DNA from: Telopea speciosissima
Lineage: Eukaryota > Streptophyta > Magnoliopsida > Proteales > Proteaceae
Assembly: GCF_018873765.1 (NCBI RefSeq)
Contig: NC_057925.1
Coordinates: 50,108,010 to 50,172,009 of the forward strand
Direction of reading: 5' to 3'
Length of the DNA: 64,000 nucleotides
A model generated the notes under the pieces. That model was not told where the DNA came from, searched no databases, and saw only the letters and a program-made list of their open reading frames with translations. Position 1 is the stretch's first letter, and every line of letters starts with the position of its first letter. Shown here in pieces: positions 45,068-57,260 of the stretch. A program made the position numbers and the translations under genes.

Positions 45068-45541
45068 GGCATGATTTGAATTATCGTATCGTATCGTATC
45101 GAGTGATACATATTGGTTTTGTAAGTGATCGATCTCGATATCGTATCGTATCGATATTGTATTGGTGACCCGGTACGAACAAAGGTAAAATGGTCAAAAG
45201 TACATTTTAATAAGAGAATCAAGGACAAATTTGTCTGATACAACCGATCTGTGCCGATACCAATCCAATACGATATCAGTTTTCGAGTTGACCGATACTT
45301 GTTCCCATACCGTGCACTAAAACCATGATTTTTGGGGGGGGGGGGGGAGGCATGGTTCTAGTGCTAACCGATACGATATCAGGCCGACATTGTATCGGAC
45401 AATTTTACCCCTGATTTTTCTTAAAAATGATTTTTTTTTTTACCATTTTCCCCCTTGTCCATACCGTTTCATCAACACAGTGATCGATATGGGTCACCTT
45501 CGATCGGATCGAACAAGTTTACCCTTAGCTTTCCTTAAAAA

Positions 45542-45603
<62 letters not shown>

Positions 45604-45728
45604 TATTATATTTTACCACTTGTTTATACCGTTTCATCAATGCGGTATTGGTATTGGTATTGGTCATATTCAAAATCTTGTAGTATCAATCGTATCGAGT
45701 GATCCAATACCGATAACTCAAACCATGG
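45068..45728. mobile_element. TATCG-rich repeat element(s)
   Basis: It opens CATGATTTGAATTATCGTATCG and closes CCAATACCGATAACTCAAACCATG, an imperfect inverted repeat. A second internal start (CATGGTTCTAGTGCTAACCGATACG, about 45351) suggests a nested or tandem copy. The interior includes G-run 45333-45346 and a 54-base A homopolymer at 45546-45599. Confidence 0.55.
45546..45599. repeat. Poly(A) homopolymer, 54 bases
   Basis: An uninterrupted A tract inside the TATCG-rich repeat. Its exact length is likely to be uncertain in any assembly. Confidence 0.9.
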
Positions 45729-46215
45729 GGAGAGGAGGTTGAAAACACAAGAGTTGAAACAAAGATTGGACTATTGGGGAGTGCTTTATGTCACAAGGTG
45801 AAAACACGAGAGTTGAACCTATCACCTCCTGAGAACCTGCACTCTACTAACAAAACACCAACGTGCAGTTGTCTTCACTGTGCAATTTATGACTTGCTCT
45901 TTTGAGAAGTGCTCTGGCAAGTCACAAAGATTCGACTGCTAGGAGCAGCTTAATTTGGTTATGCCTTGTGTCACAAGATGCCTAGAAGCCCTGCTGGACC
46001 CATTATCTATGGTCCATACATTCTTTCATAGATTTTTTTTTTTTTTTTTTTCATTTTTCGGGATCTGTCAACAATTATTCATTATGAGAGTGCATAATTG
46101 AAGTCGAGTGAAATTTAACACATGACATATTCATTTCTTTTCTTTGTTGCATTTAGCATATCATGCTTCCATATGGCACCTTGGATATGCTTTAGGTCTT
46201 TCCTCCATAGTTTAG

Positions 46216-46626
46216 GGTTGATTTGGTATGATCTCAATTTCAATTTTAATTTTTGATCGATTTCATAAAATAGTCAACAAATAAATTTTGGTCAAGAAAT
46301 TGAAATTGTTTTAATTGCATCAACCTGAAATATTTCAAGAATAAGAAATTCATTTGCTATTTTAATTTATGAGAATATGTTCTCTATATTTCTTTGGGAG
46401 AGTATGGTGGGTGGTCACGGTGAAAAATAGGGATTTTTCTTTCATTTCTTTAAACATGTCAAAAGACATATTTACCCATGTTACTACCACATGTTCATTA
46501 AATGGAGCCCCAAATAGACTTGAATTTCAATATTGAAAGTTGAAACAAGTCCTTAACTATTTCATTATTTAGATGAAATTGATTTCAATTTCTTCTTAAA
46601 TAAGGTGAAAAATCATACCAAACATC
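46216..46626. mobile_element. MITE family with TTTGGTATGAT ends
   Basis: The left end GTTGATTTGGTATGATCTCAATTTC and the right end AAATCATACCAAACATC are inverted repeats. The interior shares CATAAAATAGTCAACAA and ATATTTCAAGAATAA with the copies at 3826-4945 and 16575-17002. Confidence 0.65.
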
Positions 46627-49308
46627 ATAATTTCAATTTATGACCCAATAACTTGATAGTAATTGGTGTGTGGTTTGTGTGATTATACTTCACTTTGTTG
46701 TTTCATCAAAAAAATAAAGAGCAAATTACTTAGACCTCCCCTGACCTTTCTGACAATTCAGGGAACCTCCCGTACCCTTCTGACAACTACTCAGATCTCC
46801 CTTGCTTTTCAATCTCGGTTTCACTTAGCCCATGTCTGTTAGTATTTTAACGTCAATTAATGGATAAATTTGAAAAACCTAAGAAACCTAATAATTATAC
46901 CTATTTTTCATTTACGAAATTACCCTAGTACCCTTACACCCTTGACCTTTCCCTTTCCCTTTCTTTTTCTTCTTCCTCCTGCAAACCCACCTGCTCCCAC
47001 CCCTGTGCAACCCCATCCACAGAAGAATAGTAATCGATGCACTTGCGCCACTCTTTGCTGGTCTTGAGATCGCGAAGAGTAGAGCTGGAAGAAGATCTGA
47101 TGGTATTGACAACAACTACGGAGGCGTCGATTCGTAAGATCCCACTGGCAATATTGAGATTTTCAGGAATGGAGAAGAAACAAAAATCGCCGGAGTTGCA
47201 AAAACCACAGGTAGCCTTGACAACGTAAACGAATCAAAGCAGGAGAATAGCAACGGCAAACAAAAGCATTTTAACCAGTATGTTTTTCAAGGGGCTTGAT
47301 TTCCCGGTCGGAGGTTCCACGATTGCGCGAGAGACTCTTTCTTTCTTTTAAGAAAAGCAAAATGAGAAGATACAAAAAAACAAATCTTTTGATATAATTC
47401 TTTACAAATTATTGGCCTTCCCATACATCAAAACGGTCTATTTAAAGGGTAAACAAAAACACCCCGTCTCTAGTTAGCACAAATATCTACATTTTGTACG
47501 TAAATTCTTTACATGTAGAAGCCTATGTTGCAAATCCCTTGATTCCTTTTAAGGAAAATTATCAAGGCCACCCCTTGACGTTTGTTTATATCAGCATCAC
47601 CCTTTTTTTACCAAACTAATTCCACACAGACCCCTTACTGTTAATTAAGAACTGTTAAGTGATGATGTCATCTATTTAATATTTTTTTAAAAGACATTTC
47701 TGTCCTTCTTAGTGGGAATTACCTAATCTACCCTCTCAATTAAAACACCCACAAACCCTTCTTCTCCACACTCACCGACAACGTTGGAGAATCCACTGCA
47801 ACCTACCGTCTTCTGAGATCTACTCCGGCGATCAAGTAGGCCGGCGTCAACCGATCACGATCTTCCTCACTCCGGCAACCATCTTCCTCACTGGGTGAGG
47901 TCGCAGGTATGTCCAATATAATAGTAATGGTGTGGATTATATTATTTACTTGAACAAGATCTGTTCTAGAGGCTCATACCTCTGTTTCCTTGAGTTCTAA
48001 AATGGGAGAGGGAGCCTATTTTGTTAGAATGACAAAGGGGCTGATATGGTTGTGAAAATTTTTCTCCCAAAGAACAAGCCAATGTAACTAGAAAGTAGTT
48101 GATTTGGTGGTCGTGCACAGTTCTTAATTTTGATGGGATTCAAACGAAGTGAAAAACCAAATAGAGCAGAGCTAACAAATCCATACAGTGAGAAAATTCG
48201 AATCTTTCTTCCTTTTTTTTGGTGGGGGGTGAGGATTAAAGGTTTCTTACACAGCAATCTATTTCTTTAGGAAGGTTTCCATGTGCAATATAAACATTTG
48301 CCACTGCTACTGGTTGGGGACTAAAGGTTCTCTACTCATGTTTCATGCTTCATTCCTGATCAACTCGGCCATTTGGTGAAAGACAACTTTTGAAAATTGA
48401 TTATAAAAGTCAAGCTTTTAGAGTAAGAACGCACTTTAGAGCAAAGTGAAAAGTTGAAAAGCTGGGGAGAAATACCAAAAATATATAAAGGGATTTATGA
48501 TTTTGAATTGGAAGGTCAATCTGTAGTTTTGTCCTTAGAAATTGTGGAGAAGATTTTTGATGGTCGGTCAGATCATTAATTTACCCCAACTTACAGTCAA
48601 ACATAAGCAGCTCTACTCTACATCACTATATGTGGCCTCTGAAGAAGAACCCATTTTACTATTTGAAGGAAACGATATTCTTCTCCTCTGCAATTTTCCA
48701 ATACAGGACCAAAAAGACAAACACAACCCATAATACCGTTGACTCATTTCTTTAATTTACTCTCCTATATATAGTCTCTCAAAGTCTCAACCAATGTCAT
48801 TTACTCTCCTTCTTCATTGAATGCTTGGATTTAAGAGGACCTCCTGTACTGGAAAAGTAAGTGAACTCTTCCATGAGTAAGAGAGAGAGAGTTAATGGTT
48901 ATGGTTTAGACTTTAGAGGAGAGTAGTAGACCCATTTTCCATGTCGGGTTTTTGGTTTAAGGGCTTAAGCGTTAGGTTTTATTCATTTTCCTTTCTTTAT
49001 TTCTTTGATGTCTTTGCTGGTTTAACTTAAATTCCTTGTTGCCCCTACACCTGAGAACAACATTCACCCCCACCCCTTGCTGCCCCTACACCTGAGCACA
49101 CACTCACCCCCACCCCTTGCTGCCCCTACACAGGAGCACACACTCTGCCCCATCCCTTGCTGTCCCCACCCCTTGTTAGGAGGAGTGTGTGTTTGCCTAT
49201 CTGGTTGTGTGATTTCTGTAGAATTTCATTCTTTCTTTTGGTTATGGCAGCATTGTACTTCATGATTATGGCTGCATTTATGTTGGTAATTTGGTAGTTT
49301 GATTTTAG

Positions 49309-49497
49309 GAAAATCAAAGTAGCCAACCCAGTCAAGAAGGTGTCAGTTCTTCTCAAAGGAAAACCATATCAAATGTTGCTTCTGTAGACACAAGTGAAAA
49401 TATACAATCTAGGATAAGAGCGAAGATGGCAGCAACGAGAGCAAAAAGAAATACAAAAGTTGCAGGTGGTTTATCTAGAGAGGGCAGTGGTCTCTAG
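49309..49497 (+). CDS. Terminal-exon-like ORF, possibly the C-terminus of a MULE transposase
   Basis: An acceptor-like GATTTTAG precedes a frame encoding ENQSSQPSQEGVSSSQRKTIS...KMAATRAKRNTKVAGGLSREGSGL and a stop. The composition (Ser/Gln-rich, then basic) is what one sees in C-terminal tails of plant MULE transposases, and it lies in a MULE-like element. No catalytic domain was found upstream, so this is weak. It could equally be the end of a captured host gene. Confidence 0.25.
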   Translation, partial: ENQSSQPSQEGVSSSQRKTISNVASVDTSENIQSRIRAKMAATRAKRNTKVAGGLSREGSGL

Positions 49498-50367
49498 TTG
49501 ATTTGAATGTTTTAGTAGACAAGAGGATTCTAAGGGATGGAATATTGTTTTTTGGATGTTTGAGTATTTTGAGACGATGTAATTTGGATGTTGGAACATT
49601 CAATGTATTTTGATTTTAACTTGGTCATGCACTTTATGATTTTGAATTATATACCATGTACTTTTCCCACTCTGTAGCTCCTGTTTTTAAAGCAACTCAA
49701 ATGACTGGAATATGATGGAAGCTACTTCTGTAATTGGCATTTTCATTTTCCTTATCATGTCATCTTCTTATGTTCTGAAGGTTTTTTTGTTAGAAATTCA
49801 TTCTTAGAACTTTTCAATACTCAGCATTGTATTCAAATATTGCAAATATTCATTCTCCCAGTTGCTTTCCAAAAACCTGCTGTTGTGGCTCTATTAGAAG
49901 TTCATATGCAGTACTTTTTTTGAGATAAAGCAAGTTCCAGTTGCTTTCCAAATTCCTGGTTTGGGTGTGTGAAAAAAATCAGTTTTTGTATTGTTGTTTA
50001 ATTGCTGCATTTATATAAAGCATACTTGTAAACTTCTTGTATAAAGCATATTTGTAAACTTCTTGTGCTCCTCGCCTTTCCCCAAAAAAAATCATTGCAT
50101 CACTAAAGAAAATTATGCCACAGGTGATTACATGGAGTCATACAACATTATAAGCAGCCTACTCTCTCACTGTTCAACTTCATATTTGTATTTCCTGCTC
50201 AGTAGATCTTTTCCATAGTACCATCTAGTGTCTTCCCCTTTACTCGATTGTTATTGCTTCTGAACTGCAATCTAACCTTCTGAGACTGAGAATTATTAAA
50301 ATAGTTTCAGATCTGATCATTTATTGACTGGCATTTTATACAAGAATCTGGTTCATGTGGATAAAAA

Positions 50368-50445
50368 GGGCCTTAGTGGATTCGAACCACCATCCCTGGA
50401 ACATGCTCATGTTCCAAGTGCTCTACCAATTTAAGCTAAAGACCC
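50368..50445 (-). ncRNA. tRNA-like Pol III unit, second copy
   Basis: On the minus strand: acceptor GGGTCTT/AAGGCCC, D-arm AGCT...GAGC, and a T-arm GGTGG-TTCGAAT-CCACT containing the exact B-box GGTTCGAATCC, followed by a run of five T. The anticodon arm is again an enlarged hairpin (TTGGAACATGAGCATGTTCCA). It is very similar to 31868-31946 and shares the 5' flank TTCCAAACTC...TTGATGGG. The B-box is better preserved here. Confidence 0.65.
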
Positions 50446-52680
50446 ATCAAGTGGAGTTTGGAATTTACAAATAACTAAAAGAATACCCACATATGATCAA
50501 CTAATCCACACTCAGCAGGAACATGATCTCAACACTTTGAAAAGGCTTGATCTTTCAATCTGGGTTTTAGATCTGAAATTTATTATGTGGAGCAATGTAC
50601 TAATATGGTCTTAACACTGTAGGATAATATTTAATTAATATAATGTAAGGCTAGATTATACGTAACCTAACCCCAAAGAATACCCACAGATGATCAACTA
50701 ATCCACACTCAGCAGCAACCAAGACACTATAGCCACAGATCTGGAAGCAGAGGTTTAACACCAGAAAATTGACAGCCTTCTAATCAATAGTTACCCTTGT
50801 TGTACGAGCTTGATATTCCCACCAAGTAGATGTCTAATAGGAATGATGAAACCCTAGAAATCTTAGCTCCAACTGATGGCTAAAGGTGGAGATATCAGTA
50901 GGACAACAAAATAGAAAGTAAACTCAGATTTAGAAACCTAGTGAGTAGAGACCAAACCAGCCAGCAGAACACCTCCAAATTTGGATCAAGTGAAGAGGGT
51001 GTTGAGGGGGTTGTGTGCTTCAAATATTAGCCAATTCCAATGGCTGGTTGCAATGTTATCCAAGTCTGAAGTTGCACCAGGAGTTGGGCTGAAAACCAGA
51101 ACCGCAGGGCTGGCTACAGTCCTTCTATTGGTTGTGTGCAGCAGCAGCAGCAGGCTTTAGTAGTGTTTTAGACTTGGTTCAGGTAGATAGCCATAGTTCT
51201 GGATAAATCACTATCTCCCATTAACTTTTAATAAAAATTTACTAAAATAAATAAAAAAACTACCTCCTATTAACCCAGAAAAAGGAAAATAGAATAAAAT
51301 AGAAAATTAAGGAGAAAAAGAAGAAATAGGCACAACATAGGAAGGCCATCCTGTGTAGGAGAGCCAAAAGTCCATGGCACCACCAACAGTATCACACCTT
51401 TCATTTAGCCACAATGACAAGAGCCACATCAAACAATTGTTGGGTTCCTAACAACAACTAAGAAAAAGGGACCTTGTTGTTCATAAGAACTTTTAACCAC
51501 AATTCTGAACTTCATGGACTATTCAATTAGTAGGATGATTTCTGGTATGAAAGGAAATAACAAAAATATTCTAATCAGTTTTTAAAACTATCTAATCCAT
51601 ATCACAGTACAAATCATAAAAGCAAACCTCACCTTCTAGTTTCTGTCAATTAAACCCTTACACGTTATTTCCAATGAATCACAACAAATCCAATTAGTAG
51701 GATGATTTCTGGTTTGATGATTTTCAAAGGATGGTCCTCTATTGGACAGTTGCAATTGCTAAATCCAAGTGAATTTGGTTATTGGCCTACCATGTGCACA
51801 CCAAACTAAGAATGATTTGAACTCATGCCAATGTGTACCATGCGTTAGAAATAACATTAACCCAAACAAGGAGTTTAGGCCTACGAGAGGTCCTCTGTAA
51901 CAGAAGTTGCCAATACAAAAAACATGATGTGTGTGTGTGCTTGAGATGATGATCATATCAACTGAAAATAGAAGGAAAAAAGAACAATAGATTGTCATCC
52001 ATGTGTTCAACAGTTTGAGTGGAAAGATGACAGTACTCAGTAGAGTACATGTGAAATAGTAGGCTGCATTCTGTTTGAATAATTAGTTAGACTACATTCC
52101 ACATTTTTGTACCAGTTGGAACAAAAACTATAAGAAAGTAATGTCCAGCACTTGTACCCCACTAAACATGAGAAAAGTGATAAAAACATGTGGGTTGCAC
52201 TCAATTTTCACAGTGAACTTTTTTCGGTTTCTAACCCTCTTTCCAATCAAACTCAGCCTTGAACAAAACAATGACAAGTTCCCCCCATAGATAACAGCAT
52301 AACACAATGATAATTAGAAGAACAAAAGGCAGTAATAAATTTGGTCTTCAATTTCTCAGGTTTTAGATGCCATGGCTTTTCTATCTTACACTACTATCCA
52401 TATAATGAAGTAATGTCTCTAGTTTGAGAAGGCATGTTCCAAATATGAAAATCCATGATCACGACATTGGCAAGGAAGGCCCTAATGTTCCCCAATCTTT
52501 TCTTTGGAGGCTGGGTAAATGAAAACAATCTTCTACCCAGTCCCCAGTTCCAAATGAATACATGCCCAACAAAAGCTTGGACTCCTTTATCTTTGGTGAG
52601 ATTCTAATTCACTTAAAGACCTTTTGAATCATCTTTCATACTATTCTACATTTCATCTTCTTTGGATGATAATATGCCCA
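50446..52680. other. Interior of the nested TIR element, no gene recognised
   Basis: Low-complexity AT-rich sequence. No exon series could be built on either strand. A short phrase, ACCCACA(T/G)ATGATCAACTAATCCACACTCAGCAG, occurs twice (about 50486 and 50683). Confidence 0.45.
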
Positions 52681-52691
52681 TTGATGAATCT

Positions 52692-53180
52692 TTACTTTCT
52701 ATCCGGATAATTTCCCTTATCCCTGATTATGAGAGACAAAGAAGAAAGAGAAAGGAGACTAAAATACAAATCAGGGAAGAAGCTTACCTGCAGATGCGAT
52801 AGAGAAATTATCTCTGAGTCAAATCCTCTAAGGAGAAAGAACAATCTTCGCTCAAGGGAACAACAGGGTTCCTGAGTAAAATTAGGGTTATTCTTGGCGC
52901 AGAAGGGAACAACAGAAGCACGACGATACTGCTTGCCGCCGTCTCCGATGGGTACTCTGGCGGCGAGGGAACAGTCGTTGCTCAAGGGAGAAGTCCAGTC
53001 AATCTTGGAGTAGGGTTCTTGTCGCAAGAGCGGAAGGGAACAACAGCAGTTGGACCACACTGGTTGCCGAGGTGGTTACTTGGAGCAGGGTCCTTCTTGC
53101 TGTCTCCGATGGGTATTCCGGTATAGAGAGAGGGGAGTGAGGGGAGTTCGTTTGCAGTCGGAGAGGGAGGAGTAGAGAGA
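52692..53180 (-). other. Leader- or exon-like block, minus strand
   Basis: The GC-richer minus strand reads from a CT-rich 5' side through CCGGAATACCCATCGGAGACAGC to a donor-like CTGCAG/GTAAGC near 52790. Short segments repeat (CCCATCGGAGACGGC, GTTGTTCCCTT). It looks like the first exon or 5' UTR of a gene but no protein family is recognised. Confidence 0.35.
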
Positions 53181-53324
53181 AAAGAGAGAAATACGGGAAA
53201 GAGGGTCAGGGTTGAATGAGATGGGGGAAATTTGGATGTTCAAATACAACTGTTGGATTTTGATAAACCACGTGTCATAAATCTAAGAGAAGGTAGCCGT
53301 TGAAAGAAATTAATGATTGAAAGG

Positions 53325-53846
53325 AGATTCGCCTCAGCCAGAACCCGCTGTTGGGAGGGGTGAGGTATGTAGGGAAGTTTCGCTTACACCAAATCGGTTT
53401 GCGGCTTTGGAACCTGTGGGGAAGTCTGAGTGTGTTTTGGGTGGTGAGGCTGATGTTCCCACTCTTAGAGTACGTGATAGAAGTCTGGGTCGGAGCGGCC
53501 CGTTGCGATGCTCCACATCTCCAAAGTCCTCATGATGAAGTTCGGTGCGTGGAATATTAGGGGGATGAATACCCCTGGTATACGACGGGCAGTCTTGGAT
53601 TGGGCTTCTTGTATTCATTTGGCTTTCTTTGGTTTTTTCGAGACTCGTGTGCGTTCTTGTAATTTTAATGGTTGTTATGCGATGTTCTGTAATTGTTGGA
53701 AATGTGGCCTCAGCAAGGTGAGGTCACTCCCCACGACACTTTCTCTTTTGTTGCAGAATGATGCTAGGGGGAAGAAATATCTAAGATTGTAATTCTACAC
53801 CGGTAACTTATAATATACAAGCTCCCTTTTAACAAAAAAAAAAAAC
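53325..53846 (+). mobile_element. Internally deleted LINE: ORF1 end, endonuclease start, tail
   Basis: It encodes TPNRFAALEPVGKSE, like the end of plant L1 ORF1, then MKFGAWNIRGMNTPGIRRAVLDWA...FFETRVRS, the N-terminus of the APE-type endonuclease of ORF2 (conserved WNIRG and ET). The rest of ORF2 is missing and it closes with an A-run at about 53834-53845. Flanks GATTGAAAGG (53315-53324) and GATTGTAAAGG (53847-53857) look like its target duplication. Confidence 0.75.
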
Positions 53847-54329
53847 GATTGTAAAGGGTATATTGGTCAAAGAAATTTTCTATGTTAATACCGTTAAAAA
53901 ATGGATAATGGTTGATATTATGATAGTTAATGGGTGTGTCTTAAAATATAGTCAAACGTCAGGGGGTGGCCCTGATAATTGCCCTTTTTTTAATCAATCT
54001 TCATGTTGGTTCCACATAACTATTGTTTTAATATCTTCTTCAGCCACAGGCTCCATGTAATGGTTGCAGGAAAGCAAACCCATAATTTTCTGCTCTATTG
54101 ACTTAATCCTGAAATTCTTTGGCACTTCAAAACCTCATACAAACCTTGCAATTTTTTTGAATTAAGTAAAGCTCTTAAGCTAATAGACATCGTAGAAGGA
54201 GGTGTGGAACAATCCCTACAAGGGTCTGAAATAAAGAAATCCTTGATATCAGATTTAGGATGGGATCAACAGAGGCAGTCCGGATTTAAAAAAGAAGAAG
54301 GGAAATCCTTTTTTTTTTTTGTCCATATC

Positions 54330-54482
54330 CACCTGGGCGACATGGAGCTGGCCATGCGCTCTGTAGCCATCGCCTTCGCTAACATCACTGGCTACTATGT
54401 CCTCTTTGGCCTCGCCTTAGGCATGGAACCTCTCTGTTCGCAAGCCTTCGGTGTAGATCTGATCGGTGAAGGCTACCTCTAA
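54330..54482 (+). pseudogene. Captured fragment of a MATE (DETOXIFICATION) transporter gene
   Basis: The frame reads [41 protein letters not shown]. This matches the first-helices signature of plant MATE efflux carriers ([40 protein letters not shown]) and then departs at VDLIGEGYL and a stop. Only about 40 codons remain of a protein of about 500, so it cannot transport. It lies in the outer MULE next to the right TIR, as expected of a Pack-MULE. Confidence 0.8.
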
Positions 54483-54690
54483 AGCTTTATGCATCGAAAT
54501 CCCAACCGGACAAGACGTATTCTCTCTGAAGGAGATCGGTGTTCACGATGCCGTCGGAATTTCCAAGGAAAAGTCTCCTCTGCTGGTGGTTTTCGATCAG
54601 GTGGTTCGTCAGCCATTCCACGATAATACTTTCGATTGCAGAGGGGTGGGAGCAGGTGGGTTTGCAGGAGGAAGAAGAATAAAATAAAAA

Positions 54691-56389
54691 GGGAAATTAT
54701 CATCCCCTCCCCTCTAAGTTTACCTAATATCAATCCAGTACCCAAGTTTTGAAAAATATCTTCCCCTACTTTATAAAGTTACTATCAACTGTACCCTAAA
54801 TGACTAACTCTGTTAAAATAGCATATGAAAAATCAATATTACCCTTTTTAAATTAGAGTTAATGGGTGGATCCACCAACCCGCCCCTGGCACACATTAGC
54901 ACCTTCTCAGCAGTGCACGTTAGCAAATTCCAATTACTTAACTTAAAGAAAACCTTTTTCTTCTAATTATATTGAGGGAATCAGACGAAGAATATTCCCT
55001 ATCGTCTTTGCCAAATCGACAAACAGGGAAAAAACCCTATTAGGGTTTCAATTCACCCGCCGCCACCCCTTGTGGTGGCCAAAAGGAGGGCCGACAGCCT
55101 CCAAAATCATGGGCGAACGACAACTGCTGCTACTATTTTAGAGATCAAACTAGAAGGGCTAATCGACAGTAGTTGAAGGCTAGTCTGAGATTAGGTTTGG
55201 TCTATGCTAATAAATCTCTACATCTGATCCCTATATCAAGAATTGGCATATCTTAGAATATATTCATCTCTTTAACTTGAAGTTTTCAGAATTTATCCCT
55301 TGATATATTATCTCCACTCGATGGGTTTCTTAAGCTCATCCATGTCTCTTTGAGTGTGTTAAAGTAAATCTCTTGAATCCTGAGTTCAAATCCTAATTCT
55401 GTTCAAGTGACATACTGATATGTACAAGGGTTTGGGTTGAAAGAAAATAAGGAAGAAGGTAGGGAAGAGATAAGGTAAGGAGATGGAAATGAGAAGCTAA
55501 ATAGAAGTTGGGTGGAGGATGGAAGGTGAAAGGCGGAAGTTGGGGTGATTGTGGACGGTTGAATGATAAAAGTTAACAGAAATCAAATCTCCAAAGCTTA
55601 ATTTCAGTTTTAACCAACCAGCGGATTCTCTGTTTTTCTATTTATTTCAGCATGGTTTGATTTGTTAAATCTGATTTTGTAACCTGTTCAGCCCCAACTT
55701 TTGGGACATCAAAGAGCATCTCCTAGGTAACCTTCAACCTTAGTTTGGTGGGCATCAGATCAATATCTTGGCTACTATCTGAAATCACCCGAAACCTGCA
55801 AATTTTGGATTCCTGAATTTTGGGTATCATTTTTTTGGGTTTTGGAAAGGGAGTGGGTCACGGTGTGATGATAAATTTGGTTAATTGAAGGAAAAGAGAT
55901 ATGGGTTCAGTTAGGGTGTTTGGAGAAGAAGAAGAAGAAAGGCGGGAAGAAGATTGGAGATGGAGATGTGGGTTTGAGTTTCAGTTTCGTGTGGAGAAAG
56001 AGATGGGTTAATATCCAGTCCAAGAGAAGGATGGAGGAGCTGGGTTAAAAGATGGAAATGGGGTTTGATGGTGCTGGTGGTGGTGGTGGAAGAGGATCTG
56101 TGGAGGCAGCAGTGGCGATGATGGTGGTGCTGGTAGAAGAAGAGGAACAAACGTAGAGAGGAAGAAGAGGAAATGGGGTTTTGGGTTGAAGAGGGTAAAA
56201 TTGGAATAAAATTACTACGGGTAATCTGGGGTTTTAGAAAAATTGGATATCACTTAATTGTGTTTTTTAACGGTTAGGGTACGGTTGATATAATCTTTAT
56301 AAATTAGGGGAGGGGGAAGATATTTTTCAAAACTTGGGTACTGGATTGATATTAGGCAAACTTAGAGGGGAGGGGGATGATATTTTCCC
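54691..56389. mobile_element. Mutator-like element nested in the outer element's right TIR
   Basis: Ends are GGGAAATTATCATCCCC and the complement of GGGGGATGATATTTTCCC, with TIRs of about 130 bp (54691-54820, 56255-56389). It is flanked by a perfect 9-bp repeat AAATAAAAA (54682-54690, 56390-56398). Removing it restores the outer TIR. The interior (about 54850-56230) has GGA/GAA-rich stretches, with no domain recognised. Confidence 0.85.
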
Positions 56390-56661
56390 AAATAAAAAAG
56401 AAAGGAAAAGGATACATTGGCCTTTATAAGTAAGGGCATTTTGGTCACAACAGGTGTTTTACTAGCACCGTTAACGGACTGGGGCTAAGTGAAACCAAGA
56501 TTGAAAAGCAGAGGAGGTCTAAGTAGTTGTTAGAAAAGGCAGGGGAGATTCCCTGAATTGTCAGAAAGGTCAGGGGAGGTCTAAATAATTTACTCAAAAA
56601 AAAAAACTTGATAGTGATGAACCACCCTCTTTCTTGGGTTAGTGGCAACCATTGGTGAGAT

Positions 56662-57252
56662 TAAGGGTGCCAAAACCAAACCGAAACCGAATCGAACCGT
56701 TAAAATCGAAACCGACAGACCATTTAGTTAAATGGTCCAGTTATGATTTTAGAAATGATACCGTTTATTTAATCGATTTGATTCGGTTTACACCGATTAA
56801 TCCAACGGTTTCAAACCATATAATCCTATTAAAACTGATTATAACCAAACTGTCTAACTGTTTAAAAACATAACAAATTTTCTTTTTTTATAAACAAAAA
56901 ATCAAAACTTAGCAAGTAGCAACTACTAAGTAGTCACGTTTCTTCATAAATGATTTCCTTTCTCAAAAAAAAAAAAACCTAATAACTTAGTAAGTAATAA
57001 GTAATAACTATTAACTAATAACTAGTATTAGTAAATATAGTAGTAAATGTGTATAGAACCGTCTAACCGAAGCCATGTAAAACCGTATAAAACCATTTAA
57101 AAACCGTTTAACCGAAATCGTTTATTAAACGGTTTAGGTTTTGATTATGAGACCTTTTAGTTAAACGGTTTGATTACGGTTTCTACCCTCAAGTAGTCAA
57201 AATCGAATTGAACCGAACCGTTTAACCGAAACCGGACTATTTAACACCGTTA
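56662..57252. mobile_element. hAT-like MITE, 591 bp
   Basis: Ends TAAGGGTGCCAAA and the complement of TATTTAACACCGTTA are flanked by a perfect 8-bp duplication GGTGAGAT (56654-56661, 57253-57260). Subterminal repeats of AAACCG(T/A) type fill both sides. It has no coding potential. Confidence 0.85.
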
Positions 57253-57260
57253 GGTGAGAT

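Larger units (their letters stand above)
47553..53984. mobile_element. Nested TIR element, about 6.4 kb, Mutator-like
   Basis: Ends are GGAAAATTATCAAGGCCACCCCTTGACGTTTG and, in complement, GGGCAATTATCAGGGCCACCCCCTGACGTTTG. Flanks TCCTTTTAA and TTTTTTTAA agree at seven of nine bases. The interior includes gene-like leader DNA at both ends (about 47760-47910 plus strand, about 52790-53180 minus strand), a possible terminal exon at 49309-49497, and the tRNA-like unit at 50368-50445. Confidence 0.6.
46719..56595. mobile_element. Outer Mutator-like element carrying captured gene pieces and nested insertions
   Basis: TIRs: the left begins GAGCAAATTACTTAGACCTCCC (46719) and the right ends with its complement (GGTCTAAATAATTTACTC, 56595). 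The match extends about 200 bp on each side, then into a purine-rich GGAGGAAGAAGAA/GGGTGGGAGCAGGTGGG zone. Flanks are A-rich (AAAAATAAA against AAAAAAAAA), compatible with a 9-bp duplication but low in complexity. The interior holds a MATE fragment, unidentified pieces at 46990-47230 and 54487-54650, a 6.4-kb TIR element (47553-53984), and a 1.7-kb MULE (54691-56389). It is the same family as 57846-59964. Confidence 0.7.

Noticed and set aside
45546-45599. Poly(A) tract as a retroposon tail
   Set aside because: No target duplication or retroposon body could be found beside it. It lies inside a TATCG-rich repeat, so a simple homopolymer expansion is more likely.
53317-53618. Three overlapping frames suggesting a small gene
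   Set aside because: The plus-strand frames are LINE ORF1 end and ORF2 start. The minus-strand frame is a shadow.
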